64,000 nt of DNA from Pontibacter ummariensis (GCF_900188175.1 NZ_FZOQ01000017.1:1-64000); one strand, 5' to 3'. Shown: positions 1-9,220, counted from the first letter of the stretch. A program made the numbers and translations. The notes: generated from the sequence alone by a model not told the origin.

Positions 1-3000
1 AGACCCGTGACGAGAACGGCTCCCTCACGGTGGAGTACAAGGACAAGCAGGGAAGGGTGGTGCAGAAGAAGGTGCAGGAGGCCGAGGGGGCGGACCTGCA
101 GGGGACCCAGGAATCAGGGTCAACGACTGAGACTGCTTCCTGCCCCGAGGGGCTGGCGCAGTACTGGCGCTTCGGGCAGGGCTCGCTTACCGACTCGCAG
201 TCGGGCCTTACCGCCTCCGGCACGGGGGCAGCCCCTGTCACCGGCAAGCTGGGCGAGGGGCTGGGTTTCGACGGCACGGCGGGCCTATCGGCAAGCGGGG
301 CTTCCTTCGACTGGACTGCGGGCTCTAGTTTCTCAATAGAGCTGTGGGTAAGAAGGTCCGGGGCACCAGCGGGCAACGAGGTGATCGTGGGCCGCGACGA
401 CATGGAGGCGGGGGGGAGCCTGCATTGGTGGCTGGGCCTCAACACCTCTGGCCAGGTAATCTTCCAGCTCAAGGACAACCAGGGCTGGGGCTATGAACTG
501 GGTGCCGCCGGGCCCTCCGTTACCGACGGGACCTGGCACCATGTGGTGGCCGTGCGCAACGAGGGGGCCAAGACCAACACCATCTATGTGGACGGCCAGG
601 TGGCCGACCAAGCCACCGGCATCTACTACTCTGAGGCGGGCTTCGCCTCGGCGGCGGCCCTCAACATTGGCTGGCTAAACCGCAGCTCAGGCTACCACTA
701 CAATGGTGATCTGGACGAGCTGGCCTTCTACTCCCGCTCCCTGGCCTCGCAGGAGGCCTCCGCCCACTACAACGGCGGGCAGGGCATGGACTACTGCGAG
801 GGAGCCGGGAATGTAGAGGAGCCGGTGTTGGCCTGCGCCGAGGGCGTGGACCTGCACTGGGGCTATGAGCAGGACTACGTAGACTCCAAGCAGGGCCTGG
901 TGGCCAGCGGCTCGGGAGGCATAGTAGTGGCAGACGGCGCGGCGGGTAGCGCCTTGCGCTTCGACGCCACGGGCGGGCTGTCGGCGGACGCGGGGGCCTT
1001 CGACTGGGCGGCCGGCTCCAGCTTCTCAATAGAGCTGTGGGTAAGGCGCTCAGGAGCCCCGGCCGGCAATGAGGTGGTGATAGGGCGAGACGCGGTGGAG
1101 GCTGGGTTGAGCAGCCTCCACTGGTGGATAGGCGTGGAGCCCTCAGGAAAGGCGCGCTTCCAGCTCAAGGACAACCAGGGCTGGGGGGCCTTTATAGGCG
1201 ACGCGGCTGCTAACCCCTCTGTTACGGACGGTGCCTGGCACCAGGTGGTGGCCGTGCGGGACGGGGCGGGGCAGCAGAACCTGCTCTATGTGGACGGGGT
1301 GCTGGTGCAGCAGGTCTCCATGACCTACTCCGGCTCGGGCTTCGCCTCCACAGTAGGGGTAAACATGGGCTGGCTGGACCGCTACCCTGGCTTCCGTTAC
1401 AATGGCGACCTAGACGAGCTGGCCCTGTACAAAAGGGCGCTGACGGCGCAGGAGGTGGCCAGCCGCTATAATGGGGGAAGCCCCGAGCCGGTGTGCCAGC
1501 CTCAGACTACCGAACCCTCAGCGAAGCCACTCTTTGCCAACACGCAGTACGTCTACGACGCTCTGGGCAACCTGCGCCTAGTGATCCAGCCCGAGGGCTA
1601 CCGTAATCATCTGCCGACAGCGGATGCGGCGGGCACAGTCACCCTGGAGCCTAACTCAGTCTTCCTTTCCCGCTGGTGCTTCCGTTACGCCTACGACGGC
1701 CGCAGAAGGCTTGTGGAGAAGCAGGTGCCGGGGGCGGGGCCGGTGGAGACGGTGTACAACAAAAGAGACGAGGCGGTCTTCACGCGGGACGCCAACCAGA
1801 AGGATAGGGGCGAGTGGGCCTTTGTCAAGTACGATGTGCTGGGCCGGCCGGTGATGACAGGAGTTGTCTCCGAGAGCCGCAGCAGGGACACGCTGCAGGC
1901 AAAGGTGGACGCGCTCACCGGGGCAAGCCTCTACGAGTCGCCAGACGCTGCCTCCTTCCTGGGCTACACGCTCAACGGCTCCTCGCCAGAGGGCATGGGC
2001 ATCGCGGAGGGGGACGTGCTGACGGTGACCTACTACGACGACTACTCTCCCTTCGGCACGGCCTACGCCTTTGACAGCTCGGCGCTTGCGGGCATGGCCG
2101 GCAAGAACGAGCGGGTAAGGGGCCAGGTGACGGGCACGCGCACCAGGGTGCTGGGCACCGGCGACTGGCTCACCAGCGTCAATTACTACGACGACAAGTA
2201 CCGGCTGATCCAGACTGTGTCCGACGGTTATGTGGGAGGGGCGGTGCTGGCGGAGGCGGACCGGGTGACCACCCGCTACGACTTTACAGGAAAGCCCCTG
2301 GAGACGCTCACCACCCACCGGGCCGCCTCGGGCACGCACGCGGTGCTGGACTCGATGCGCTACGATCACATGGGCCGGCTGCTGGAGAGCTGGCAGGCCA
2401 TCGACGGCAGAGGGGCCGTGCTGCTGGCCAGCAACAAATACAACGAGGCGGGCCAGCTGGTGGACAAGGGGCTGCACTCCACCGACGGCGGTGGCTCTTT
2501 CCTGCAGTCGGTCGATTACCGCTACAACATCCGTGGCTGGACAAGCTCCATCAACAACGCCGCCCGCACCAGCGACGGGGCCACCAACGACGAGGGCGGG
2601 GACCTGTTCGGCTTTGAGCTCACCTACAACGAGGGTATGCAGCTGGGGGCCGGGGCGCAGTATAATGGCAATGTCACGGAGGCGGTGTGGAGCACGGCCA
2701 CCGACGGGGTACAGCGGGGCTACGCCTACGCCTATGACAGGGCCAGCCGCCTCAAGTCCGGCACTTACAAGGCCTATGACGGGGCGGGCTGGACAGCCGA
2801 GCAGGGCCGCTACACGCTCGAGGGCCTGTCCTACGACGCCAACGGCAACATCAAGGGGCTAGTGCGGCACGGGATGAGTTCGGGGCACGCCTACGACGGA
2901 AGCGTTCCCCGCGCCTTCGGGGAGGTGGACCGGCTCAGCTACGTCTACGAGGGCAACCGGCTGGCCACCGTCAACGACGCCGTGACCGTGACGGGTCCTG

Positions 3001-4940
3001 CCGGGGACTTCCGCGACAACGGCACAAAGAAGGCCTACGCCGAGGGCAACCAGGCTTCGTGGGAGTACGCCTACGACGCCAACGGCAACATGGTGCGTGA
3101 CGAGAACAAGGGTATCACGAGCGTCAGCTACAACCACCTGAACCTGCCCGACACCGTGTTTGTAAAGGACAAAGGCTATATTCGCTACCTTTACTCGGCG
3201 GCGGGCGTAAAGCTCAGGAAGGAAGTCTACCAGAACAGCGCCCTGACCTCGGCCACGGATTATGCGGGCGTGTTCGTGCACCAGGCCGACACGCTCTTTG
3301 CCTTCACCCCTGAGGGCAGGGCGCTCTATGAGCCCATGACGGACCAGGTGTGGCGCTACGAGTACCACTTGAAGGACCACCTGGGCAACTTGAGGGTGAG
3401 CTTCGCAGAGCCGACCACGACCACCAGCGGGCTGACGATGGAGCCGATGATGGCCACCACCGAGGAGGCCGAGTTCGAGAACGTGGAGCAGACGCGCCAC
3501 CAGGACCGGATGCGCGCGCGCACGGGCAGCCACTCGGCCCTGCTGGGCGTGGGCAGGGGGAGGCCCTTGGGCCCTTCCAAAAGGGTAGCCCTGCAGAAGG
3601 GGGACACGCTGCGGGTGGAGGCCTTTGGCATGTACGAGGCGGAGAGGAAGCAGAGCCTTGCCTTCAGCCTGGCCTCCTGGCTTGCCTCGGGCGTGGCGCT
3701 GACGGCCCCGCAGGCCGTGGCGGGGGAGCAGGCCGGGCAGGGGAAGGCGGCGGTCTCGCCTCTGCTGGGGGTAGGGCTGGCGATGGCCCCGGCTGTCTTG
3801 CAGAGGGAAAAGCGTGCGCCTGTGGCTTACCTTCGCTATATTGTCTATGACTCGGACTCCAACTACGTGGACAGCGGCTACAGAGCCCTGTCTTCAGAGG
3901 CCAACGGGGGCTGGGAGGAGCTGGAGCTGGCGTACGCCGCAGAAGAGGACGGCTTTGCCGAGGTATACGTGGCCAACGAGAGTGAGGAGGAGGCCTACTT
4001 CGACGACATGAGCGTGTCGGTGACAAGCCCGATGCTGGTGCAGGAGAACCACTACGACCCCTGGGGGCTCAACCTCGTAGGACTGGAGAAGCAGGGAACG
4101 CCGGACCACAAGTTCCAGTACAACGGAAAGGAGAAGCAGACGGAGCTGGGGCTGAACTGGATGGACTACGGGGCCAGGATGTATGACGCCCAGATAGGGC
4201 GTTGGCATGTCGTGGACCCCTTAGCTGATATTGCACCCGATAGAACACCATACCATTTTGTAAGCAATAACCCGATCAATAGGATCGATCCTACTGGGCT
4301 AACAGATTTTACATTGAACAAAAAGACAGGTGAAGTTGCTCAAGTAGGCAAAGCAAATGATGAACCGGATCGAATACTGAAAACAAATCGTAAAGGAGAG
4401 GTCAAGTACAAAAAGAATGGTGAAGCAAAAGTTGCTATGGGAGGAATCGAACAAGGCATTTTGGCCGATGGACAGAACTGGAAGACAGATGATCAGGTTA
4501 TAGAGGTTGGCGGAGAAGGACAAGCAACTGTAGATGGGGTTAAATCTTTTACAATGGGGCTTTCAGAGTATCTTGGAAAAGAGATTAAAGGTTTCTCGTA
4601 TTCATCTAATGCTTCCGGAGATGTTACAGATATGGTATTAGGAAAATATTTGAATAATTCAAATACCGAATCTTATGGTACACTTGGTGCATTACAAAAA
4701 AAATATGGAGGTAATTTTTCCTTTGGTGGTGTTTTACAAGAATTCCATACTCATCCTGATGGTAAATTAGGTGCAACTCAATCAGCACCCAATCTTTCAC
4801 AAGACGTTACGGCCCTTCAAAATGATAAGCCGTTTATACCTAACGCAAGTTTTATTATTCTGTATAGAATTCAAGGCCAGAAGAAACCAGCAGAATATGA
4901 CTATACCCATGAGTATAGAGTTCCCAGGAAGAAAAGATAA
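1..4940 (+). CDS. RHS/YD-repeat polymorphic toxin with two LamG domains and JAB-like toxin tip (5' partial)
   Basis: The reading frame is open to the left edge, so the gene begins upstream; the GTG at 30 is only the first in-window start codon. Numbering from base 30, two LamG (concanavalin-like) domains lie at about residues 70-250 and 285-490, followed by YD/RHS repeats (about 510-1120) and the RHS-associated core (about 1340-1425, ending in the conserved DP.G motif). The last ~210 residues are a variable tip. It carries EFHTHPDG with H1573 and H1575 and a downstream S1585...D1592, which fits a JAMM/JAB metalloprotease-like centre and most resembles the JAB-like toxin 1 class. Base composition drops sharply from GC-rich to AT-rich at about 4,215, where core meets tip, as expected when tips are exchanged by recombination. 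Such proteins are exported and deliver the tip to competitors. The downstream gene is the likely immunity protein. The JAB assignment is by motif only. Confidence 0.85.
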   Translation, partial: TRDENGSLTVEYKDKQGRVVQKKVQEAEGADLQGTQESGSTTETASCPEGLAQYWRFGQGSLTDSQSGLTASGTGAAPVTGKLGEGLGFDGTAGLSASGASFDWTAGSSFSIELWVRRSGAPAGNEVIVGRDDMEAGGSLHWWLGLNTSGQVIFQLKDNQGWGYELGAAGPSVTDGTWHHVVAVRNEGAKTNTIYVDGQVADQATGIYYSEAGFASAAALNIGWLNRSSGYHYNGDLDELAFYSRSLASQEASAHYNGGQGMDYCEGAGNVEEPVLACAEGVDLHWGYEQDYVDSKQGLVASGSGGIVVADGAAGSALRFDATGGLSADAGAFDWAAGSSFSIELWVRRSGAPAGNEVVIGRDAVEAGLSSLHWWIGVEPSGKARFQLKDNQGWGAFIGDAAANPSVTDGAWHQVVAVRDGAGQQNLLYVDGVLVQQVSMTYSGSGFASTVGVNMGWLDRYPGFRYNGDLDELALYKRALTAQEVASRYNGGSPEPVCQPQTTEPSAKPLFANTQYVYDALGNLRLVIQPEGYRNHLPTADAAGTVTLEPNSVFLSRWCFRYAYDGRRRLVEKQVPGAGPVETVYNKRDEAVFTRDANQKDRGEWAFVKYDVLGRPVMTGVVSESRSRDTLQAKVDALTGASLYESPDAASFLGYTLNGSSPEGMGIAEGDVLTVTYYDDYSPFGTAYAFDSSALAGMAGKNERVRGQVTGTRTRVLGTGDWLTSVNYYDDKYRLIQTVSDGYVGGAVLAEADRVTTRYDFTGKPLETLTTHRAASGTHAVLDSMRYDHMGRLLESWQAIDGRGAVLLASNKYNEAGQLVDKGLHSTDGGGSFLQSVDYRYNIRGWTSSINNAARTSDGATNDEGGDLFGFELTYNEGMQLGAGAQYNGNVTEAVWSTATDGVQRGYAYAYDRASRLKSGTYKAYDGAGWTAEQGRYTLEGLSYDANGNIKGLVRHGMSSGHAYDGSVPRAFGEVDRLSYVYEGNRLATVNDAVTVTGPAGDFRDNGTKKAYAEGNQASWEYAYDANGNMVRDENKGITSVSYNHLNLPDTVFVKDKGYIRYLYSAAGVKLRKEVYQNSALTSATDYAGVFVHQADTLFAFTPEGRALYEPMTDQVWRYEYHLKDHLGNLRVSFAEPTTTTSGLTMEPMMATTEEAEFENVEQTRHQDRMRARTGSHSALLGVGRGRPLGPSKRVALQKGDTLRVEAFGMYEAERKQSLAFSLASWLASGVALTAPQAVAGEQAGQGKAAVSPLLGVGLAMAPAVLQREKRAPVAYLRYIVYDSDSNYVDSGYRALSSEANGGWEELELAYAAEEDGFAEVYVANESEEEAYFDDMSVSVTSPMLVQENHYDPWGLNLVGLEKQGTPDHKFQYNGKEKQTELGLNWMDYGARMYDAQIGRWHVVDPLADIAPDRTPYHFVSNNPINRIDPTGLTDFTLNKKTGEVAQVGKANDEPDRILKTNRKGEVKYKKNGEAKVAMGGIEQGILADGQNWKTDDQVIEVGGEGQATVDGVKSFTMGLSEYLGKEIKGFSYSSNASGDVTDMVLGKYLNNSNTESYGTLGALQKKYGGNFSFGGVLQEFHTHPDGKLGATQSAPNLSQDVTALQNDKPFIPNASFIILYRIQGQKKPAEYDYTHEYRVPRKKR
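303..1485 (+). repeat. Tandem duplication of a LamG domain
   Basis: The segments at about 303-780 and 1,000-1,485 encode the same LamG domain twice (SFSIELWVRRSGAPAGNEV in both). They are also clearly similar as DNA, including an identical stretch coding for SIELWVR. This is an internal duplication inside the RHS gene. Confidence 0.8.
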
Positions 4941-4947
4941 CTACGAA

Positions 4948-5391
4948 ATGAAAAAATTATTAATTCTATTTATTGTATTCACTGCTTCAATATGTGGCGT
5001 TTACTCTCAGAGTAAAACTATTGAAGGAAGGGTTATTTCAGAGCATTTAGAAACTTTGCCTGGGGTGTTCATTATGATTGATGATTCAGTTGAAGTGGGT
5101 ATGACAGATTTAAACGGGTTTTTCAAAATAGATATCCCCGTTTCTGAGAAAAAAATATTGTTCAAGGGTGTTGGCATGGAACCAACAACCATAGAGCTTG
5201 TGGATGAATGTGATAAAATCGAGGTTGTAATAATGTTAAGCAGTACCTATGATTTTATAACTCCAAGGCGTGTTGAGAGGAAAAGAAAAAAAAGATATAA
5301 GAAGCTTCCCGAGATACATAAGCAAGCTTACGAAAAAGGGATTTTTAAATCCTGTGATCCTTGTGTCTCATATGTTTTTACAAAATATTGA
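4948..5391 (+). CDS. Secreted CarboxypepD_reg-like protein, candidate immunity protein
   Basis: A 147-residue protein begins at ATG 4948, 7 bases after the RHS stop. I chose this start because it opens a signal peptide (MKKLLILFIVFTASICGVYS); the longer frame from 4771 would overlap the toxin tip. The mature part starts with a carboxypeptidase-regulatory-like beta domain (TIEGRVISEHLETLPGVFI ... TDLNGFFKI), followed by a basic linker and a C-terminal FKSCDPCVSYVF segment with a CxxC. The close spacing behind a toxin tip and the AT-rich composition shared with the tip suggest an immunity protein acting in the envelope. No immunity family was recognised by sequence, so that role is inferred from position. 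Confidence 0.75.
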   Translation: MKKLLILFIVFTASICGVYSQSKTIEGRVISEHLETLPGVFIMIDDSVEVGMTDLNGFFKIDIPVSEKKILFKGVGMEPTTIELVDECDKIEVVIMLSSTYDFITPRRVERKRKKRYKKLPEIHKQAYEKGIFKSCDPCVSYVFTKY

Positions 5392-5428
5392 CCACTCCAA
5401 CTTTATATGAAAAAATATGGCCCCTGCT

Positions 5429-5459
5429 GTCGGTAGTCTTCTGGAAGGAGACTACCGAC
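5429..5459 (+). terminator. Stem-loop terminator after toxin/immunity pair
   Basis: An 11-bp perfect inverted repeat (GTCGGTAGTCT / AGACTACCGAC) with a 9-base loop lies 37 bases after the immunity stop and is followed by a short T run. Confidence 0.6.
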
Positions 5460-5515
5460 TTTGAATGAATCAGGAGGAACTCCGTTCCGGTGAGGTAAAC
5501 TATCGCCAGCAATGC

Positions 5516-5559
5516 AAAAAGAAAGCCCGACTCCCACCAGAGCGGGCTTTTTCTTTTTT
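5516..5559 (+). terminator. Second stem-loop terminator
   Basis: A GAAAGCCCG / CGGGCTTTTTC hairpin flanked by an A run and a long T run has the layout of a bidirectional Rho-independent terminator. Confidence 0.6.
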
Positions 5560-5667
5560 CACCGGAGGTTGCGTATTTGGCTTCGTTTCCAGAAATCAGC
5601 CCCAAAACAGTAGCCACCCATCCGAGGGGCATGGGCCACTACTGCTTGACGGGCCGTAGGAAGGTTA

Positions 5668-5732
5668 AGCGGGGTTCGTGCGCTGCTCACTTAGTTGCGT
5701 CAGCCAACTAAGCAAAACTTCCCTTCGGCTCA
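5668..5732 (+). repeat. Multi-hairpin repeat element, partial copy 1
   Basis: This 65-base block differs at about four positions from 9563-9627. It contains a hairpin CTTAGTTG / CAACTAAG (5690-5697 with 5705-5712) and ends in CCCTTCGGCTCA. The remainder of the longer element seen at 6878 and 9563 is missing here. Confidence 0.75.
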
Positions 5733-5931
5733 TAGCTACTTCCTTGGTTATTCCCTTTTCATTTGAAATAACATTTAGTAGAAGACGGGGTGAGTAAATG
5801 ACAGAATAAATATATACTTCTTTAATTAAAGAATAATCACATACCTTTTTATTTGTGAAAACCTGTTTCCATTAGATATTGTACTGAAAATAATGAGGAT
5901 ATTCCAATCTAAAATATGTTTTTAAAAACCA

Positions 5932-6876
5932 ATGGGAAAAACAAATGATCTTGTCGATTTCATGCTGTCCCTCACAAGGGAGATGGGTGACGAATATAAC
6001 AGAATACAAAAGCGCTCTACTGAAGATCAAGGAACTGCTGGCGATCAAGGTGAAGAAAACTGGGCTTCAATATTTAAAAATTGGTTGCCTGCAGACTATC
6101 AGGTTGTTACAAAAGGGAGGCTATTAAGTGAGAAGGGAGTAGCGAGCCCTCAAGTTGATGTAATCATTTTGCGTCCATTTTATCCTAAACATTTGCTTGA
6201 TAAAAAGCTTTATCTGACCGCAGGCGTAGCAGCAGCATTTGAATGTAAAAACACGTTGAAGGCTAGCCATATCGTGAAGACTGTTCAGAACTCAGTAGAA
6301 GTCAGAAATCTTTTGAATATAAGGCAGGGTAATTACCGAGATGAAATATACAGTCCTATCATCTATGGTTTACTTGCACATTCTCATTCTTGGAAAGGAG
6401 CTGAGTCTAAGCCAAAGAATGTAATAGAGGAGAAACTCCACGAGTGCGACAGATTATTTGTAACACATCCAAGAGAAATGTTAGATTTTGTTTGTGTAAG
6501 TGATTTAGCACTATGGTCCTCCTATAAGCTCCCAATGAATTTTTATACTTATCAAGAATCCGGGAATTACTTCTATAAATGGATGCCAGGTCCTCAAACT
6601 GGTTATGGCTTTTCTGAAAGAGAAGCTTACACCGTGAATACGGAGCCTTATAAAAATTTTACTCCCATTGGTGCTTTTCTTTCGAAATTGTTTAAAAAGT
6701 TAGCCCTACACGATAATCGTTTAATCGATTTTTCACATTATTTTGGTCAAACCATTGGTGGAGGTGCATCAATTAAATTCAGGACATGGCCTGAAAATAT
6801 TTTGTCTGAAGGTGCAAGAACTGATTTACTCCATAATCAATCACTTTATCAAGGTAATTGGATGTCAGAAGGATAA
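5932..6876 (+). CDS. DUF6602-like protein, probable PD-(D/E)XK fold
   Basis: This 314-residue protein has a nuclease-like core: PQVDVIIL (D76) followed by AAFECKNTL (E104-x-K106), the D...ExK arrangement of PD-(D/E)XK enzymes. It resembles the DUF6602 family, whose biochemical role is not established to my knowledge. No signal peptide or membrane segment is visible. It stands alone between the two RHS tip cassettes. Its stop codon is two bases from the start of a repeat element, and it is AT-rich like the toxin tips. Possible roles are a nuclease in a conflict system or a passenger gene of the cassette array. Catalytic activity is inferred from the motif only. Confidence 0.7.
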   Translation: MGKTNDLVDFMLSLTREMGDEYNRIQKRSTEDQGTAGDQGEENWASIFKNWLPADYQVVTKGRLLSEKGVASPQVDVIILRPFYPKHLLDKKLYLTAGVAAAFECKNTLKASHIVKTVQNSVEVRNLLNIRQGNYRDEIYSPIIYGLLAHSHSWKGAESKPKNVIEEKLHECDRLFVTHPREMLDFVCVSDLALWSSYKLPMNFYTYQESGNYFYKWMPGPQTGYGFSEREAYTVNTEPYKNFTPIGAFLSKLFKKLALHDNRLIDFSHYFGQTIGGGASIKFRTWPENILSEGARTDLLHNQSLYQGNWMSEG

Positions 6877-6877
6877 G

Positions 6878-7205
6878 CTGGGTTCGTCCGTGTCCTCGGC
6901 CAGACTGCTCTCCGGCAAAAGCAAGGCTGTACAAGCTCCCTTCGGTCGGCCTTGCTTTTGCCTTCGCTTGCCAGCCTGCGGTACTCCTCACGGCTGTTTC
7001 TTTTTTGTTTTTAGAGTTGTTAAATGCCTCCGGCAGGAAGGTGAAAAAACAAAACCCACAGCCCACGTTATGCTCGCCTGCGGGTCAGCCGCCGCACAGC
7101 CAGCTGCCCTCGTTCCTCGGGCTCTTCCTGGTTGGCTTTGGCTTCCGCTCGCAGCGGCTTCGCGCTTTGAAATCTTACCCCCAACCCCCGGAATCAACCG
7201 CGGGC
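6878..7205 (+). repeat. Multi-hairpin repeat element, copy 2
   Basis: The element starts with a variant of the GGGTTCGT head. It contains a 14-bp perfect hairpin (6914-6927 with 6949-6962) and a second A/T-rich pairing (TTTTGTTTTT near 7005-7014 with AAAAACAAAA near 7045-7054). It ends with a ~130-base block (7062-7190) nearly matching 9800-9930. ORFs crossing it are artefacts. Confidence 0.75.
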
Positions 7206-7387
7206 TTTTTGTTTTATAGTTGGAGTTTTATAGTTGGAGTTATACTTGATAGCAGCTGATCAGCCAGCCGCACAAAGGCCAAGGGGCTATTCCGGCCCCT
7301 TCTACCCCAGGAGCCTTGCCACGTCCAGCCGTGCCGCTGGCCCGACTGAACGCGGCAAGGTTATACATATACTTTGCTCGTTCAGGT

Positions 7388-7438
7388 AAGGTATAGATAC
7401 AAAAAAGCCCAACCTATTGAGGCTGGGCTCTATACCTT
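7388..7438. terminator. Terminator of the minus-strand XRE gene
   Basis: Nested inverted repeats (AAGGTATAG / CTATACCTT outside, AGCCCAACC / GGCTGGGCT inside) lie just past the stop of the regulator at 7453. The A run at 7401-7406 becomes a U run in the minus-strand transcript. Confidence 0.75.
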
Positions 7439-7452
7439 ATACTTTGGTGCTA

Positions 7453-7845
7453 TTATTCTTTGATCATCTTTTTCAGAAGCTCCACCTTTTCACGCTCACT
7501 TTCCAGCAGGCGCTCGTATAGCTCTACTACTTTATCAAGTGGATTAAATGTAGGGCTAATGTTTATCGCATTGATTGTTGAGCTGTCATGACTGGTAAAG
7601 GAATTAGCAATGATGTTTTGAATAGCTTCATCATTGAAGTTCTTTATACCTTCTGCAGGTACGCCTAAGGCTTTTGCTACTTTTTGCAGCGTTTCCTCTT
7701 CCACGTTCTCGCTCTGCTCCATTCGGGAAACAGTTTGCTGGCTCACACCCATCTCAAGGGCAAGCGTTTCCTGCTTAATTCCACGGAGTTCACGGATGCG
7801 GCTGATCTTGCGACCGATATGCGAAGGTTTCATAGTTGCTTCCAT
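7453..7845 (-). CDS. XRE-family helix-turn-helix regulator
   Basis: This 130-residue protein carries an N-terminal HTH_3 domain (about residues 10-65; KISRIRELRGIKQETLALEM, then VSQQTVSRMEQ). A linker follows, then a C-terminal amphipathic helix with NPLDKVVELYERLLESEREK. The same two-part design and the same C-terminal signature occur in the gene at 19484, so the two are paralogues. The C-terminal helix probably mediates oligomerisation. A 13-bp palindrome (TGGTAAATTACCA, 7925-7937) lies upstream and resembles one upstream of the paralogue, suggesting autoregulation. It is the only minus-strand gene inside the toxin cassette region. Confidence 0.85.
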   Translation of the reverse strand: MEATMKPSHIGRKISRIRELRGIKQETLALEMGVSQQTVSRMEQSENVEEETLQKVAKALGVPAEGIKNFNDEAIQNIIANSFTSHDSSTINAINISPTFNPLDKVVELYERLLESEREKVELLKKMIKE

Positions 7846-7924
7846 AGTACCAAATATAGCGTTTTCAGTTGAGTAAGAAAACAGCAGGCAAGTAAAATAC
7901 TACGGCTTTGGGTGCGGTACGCGC

Positions 7925-7937
7925 TGGTAAATTACCA
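7925..7937. promoter_or_regulatory. Candidate operator for XRE regulator
   Basis: TGGTAAATTACCA is a perfect inverted repeat with 6-bp arms about 80 bases upstream of the start at 7845. It matches the form TGGTA-N3-TACCA also found upstream of the paralogous regulator at 19484. Confidence 0.45.
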
Positions 7938-7994
7938 TCTTAGGGCAAAGCAGCCAATTATACCTGTAGCAGACGGGTAAAATAGGTATGGCAG

Positions 7995-8008
7995 TGTGAA
8001 AAATCACA
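7995..8008. promoter_or_regulatory. TGTGA-N4-TCACA palindrome
   Basis: This 14-bp palindrome TGTGAAAAATCACA recurs exactly at 44159 and with one change at 10053. It resembles a Crp-type site but with a 4-base rather than 6-base centre. Confidence 0.4.
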
Positions 8009-8461
8009 TACGAGCCGGAGTGAAAGATAGGAACACAAGGTACAGCTAAGACCGCGACAAGCAAAGTATGGAACGCCAGGGAACACCAGTGGAACGCCAA
8101 AATCAGGTAAAAACTGCGAATACAGGCAACAGAGCAAGATTTTACCGCTGGTATTCCGTTTTCCAGAAAAACGTGATACCCCCTTGCTTTACTGCGTCAT
8201 ACAGCTAAATGTAAGCTGGTGTTCGGCATGCCAGCCAAGGTATAGGGCATAGGTGTACCTTTTTGATCAGGTATAGGAATGGATACAGACTTCACTATAT
8301 TTATAGTAGGTTTTAAGAGCCGGACGTTCTTTGGGGAAAAGTATGCTATAAGGGCAAGTGCACCATAGGCCAAAACTGGTGCAGGTGCACACTTCTTCCA
8401 GTACAACGGGAAGGAGAAGCAGACCGAGCTGGGACTTGGCTGGACCGACTACGGTGCCAGG

Positions 8462-9220
8462 ATGTACGATGCCCAGATCGGCAGGTGGCATGTGGTGGAC
8501 CCGCTGGCTGATCTACATTGGGATCTGACGCCTTACAACTATGTAATGAATAATCCACTTAACTATGTAGATCCCTTCGGGATGGATACGATCCGCGTGA
8601 ACAACATGAATTCTGAGAATTGGAAAACATTCAATACTGAGAGTGACGTAGTTGAATTAAATGAAGTTACTATCACGCCTGATAACCAAGCGGAGGAGTC
8701 GGAACAGTCACAACAGAGCAACAATTCCAATGATTGGATTATGGGGTCAAATTCTACAGGAGGAGAGAATAACCAGCAATGGCCAACTATAAATAGAGGA
8801 GAGATTAAGCCTTACCAGCCTAACACTTTTGGTAAGTTAAAAAATAAGATTGCTAAATTACCAATAGGTATAAGGCAGTTAGCAGAAATGTCTTATCAAA
8901 CTGCAGATGATGTTTATGTAACTTTTCAATTAGGGAAAAACAGAATGCATTTGGATAGGTCTGGAACTACTCCTAATGAAATTACTGATGCAGGAGTAAG
9001 CACTTTAGTAAGCGTTCTACCGGTTTCTGAGCTTTCCGGTGTAAAAAGCTTAAATGCAGCTCAGTTTAGCAAATTATTTAAAGGGACTTTGATTTTAAAA
9101 GCTCCACCAAAATTGAGGGGTTACATTAATAGAGGTTTAAACAAATATGTTATTCAAGATTGGTTTGGACTATCTACTGGTATTATCCAGTCGGCATCTG
9201 AAATCAGTAATGATGATTGA
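8462..9220 (+). CDS. Orphan RHS C-terminal tip (truncated RHS core plus variable toxin-like domain)
   Basis: Homology to the RHS core of the first gene begins at about 8393, upstream of the only ATG (8462); a stop at 8366-8368 closes the frame. The DNA at 8396-8515 is closely similar to 4113-4230. After the core motif ending in DPFGMD, the sequence becomes an AT-rich, unrelated tip of about 210 residues with an acidic/Q/N-rich linker and a hydrophobic C-terminal part (ITDAGVSTLVSVLPVSELSG). I do not recognise the tip family. Lacking export and repeat modules, this is a displaced cassette that could be swapped onto the full-length gene by recombination through the shared core. It may be silent as it stands. 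Confidence 0.7.
   Translation: MYDAQIGRWHVVDPLADLHWDLTPYNYVMNNPLNYVDPFGMDTIRVNNMNSENWKTFNTESDVVELNEVTITPDNQAEESEQSQQSNNSNDWIMGSNSTGGENNQQWPTINRGEIKPYQPNTFGKLKNKIAKLPIGIRQLAEMSYQTADDVYVTFQLGKNRMHLDRSGTTPNEITDAGVSTLVSVLPVSELSGVKSLNAAQFSKLFKGTLILKAPPKLRGYINRGLNKYVIQDWFGLSTGIIQSASEISNDD

Larger units (their letters stand above)
5392..5931. other. Non-coding stretch between toxin pair and DUF6602 gene
   Basis: This 540-base gap holds the two terminators and the short repeat copy at 5668-5732. The rest is AT-rich sequence ahead of the DUF6602 gene. No convincing ORF is present. Confidence 0.6.
7846..8392. other. Non-coding stretch upstream of XRE gene
   Basis: The gap contains the TGGTAAATTACCA palindrome (7925-7937) and a Crp-like palindrome (7995-8008). 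No supported gene is present. It ends abruptly where RHS homology begins at about 8393. Confidence 0.55.

Noticed and set aside
1656..2477. Long minus-strand ORF opposite the RHS gene
   Set aside because: It is a shadow of GC-rich YD repeats on the other strand, with no family-like motifs.
4771..4947. Upstream extension of the immunity candidate
   Set aside because: It overlaps the toxin tip in another frame; the ATG at 4948 opens a proper signal peptide.
6743..7259. ORFs of 133-158 codons across the repeat element
   Set aside because: They run through hairpin repeats and low-complexity sequence; the same frames do not hold in the other copies.
7312..7322. GCCTTGCCA as the left attachment site matching the tRNA-Arg 3' end
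   Set aside because: Only about nine bases match, which is expected by chance.
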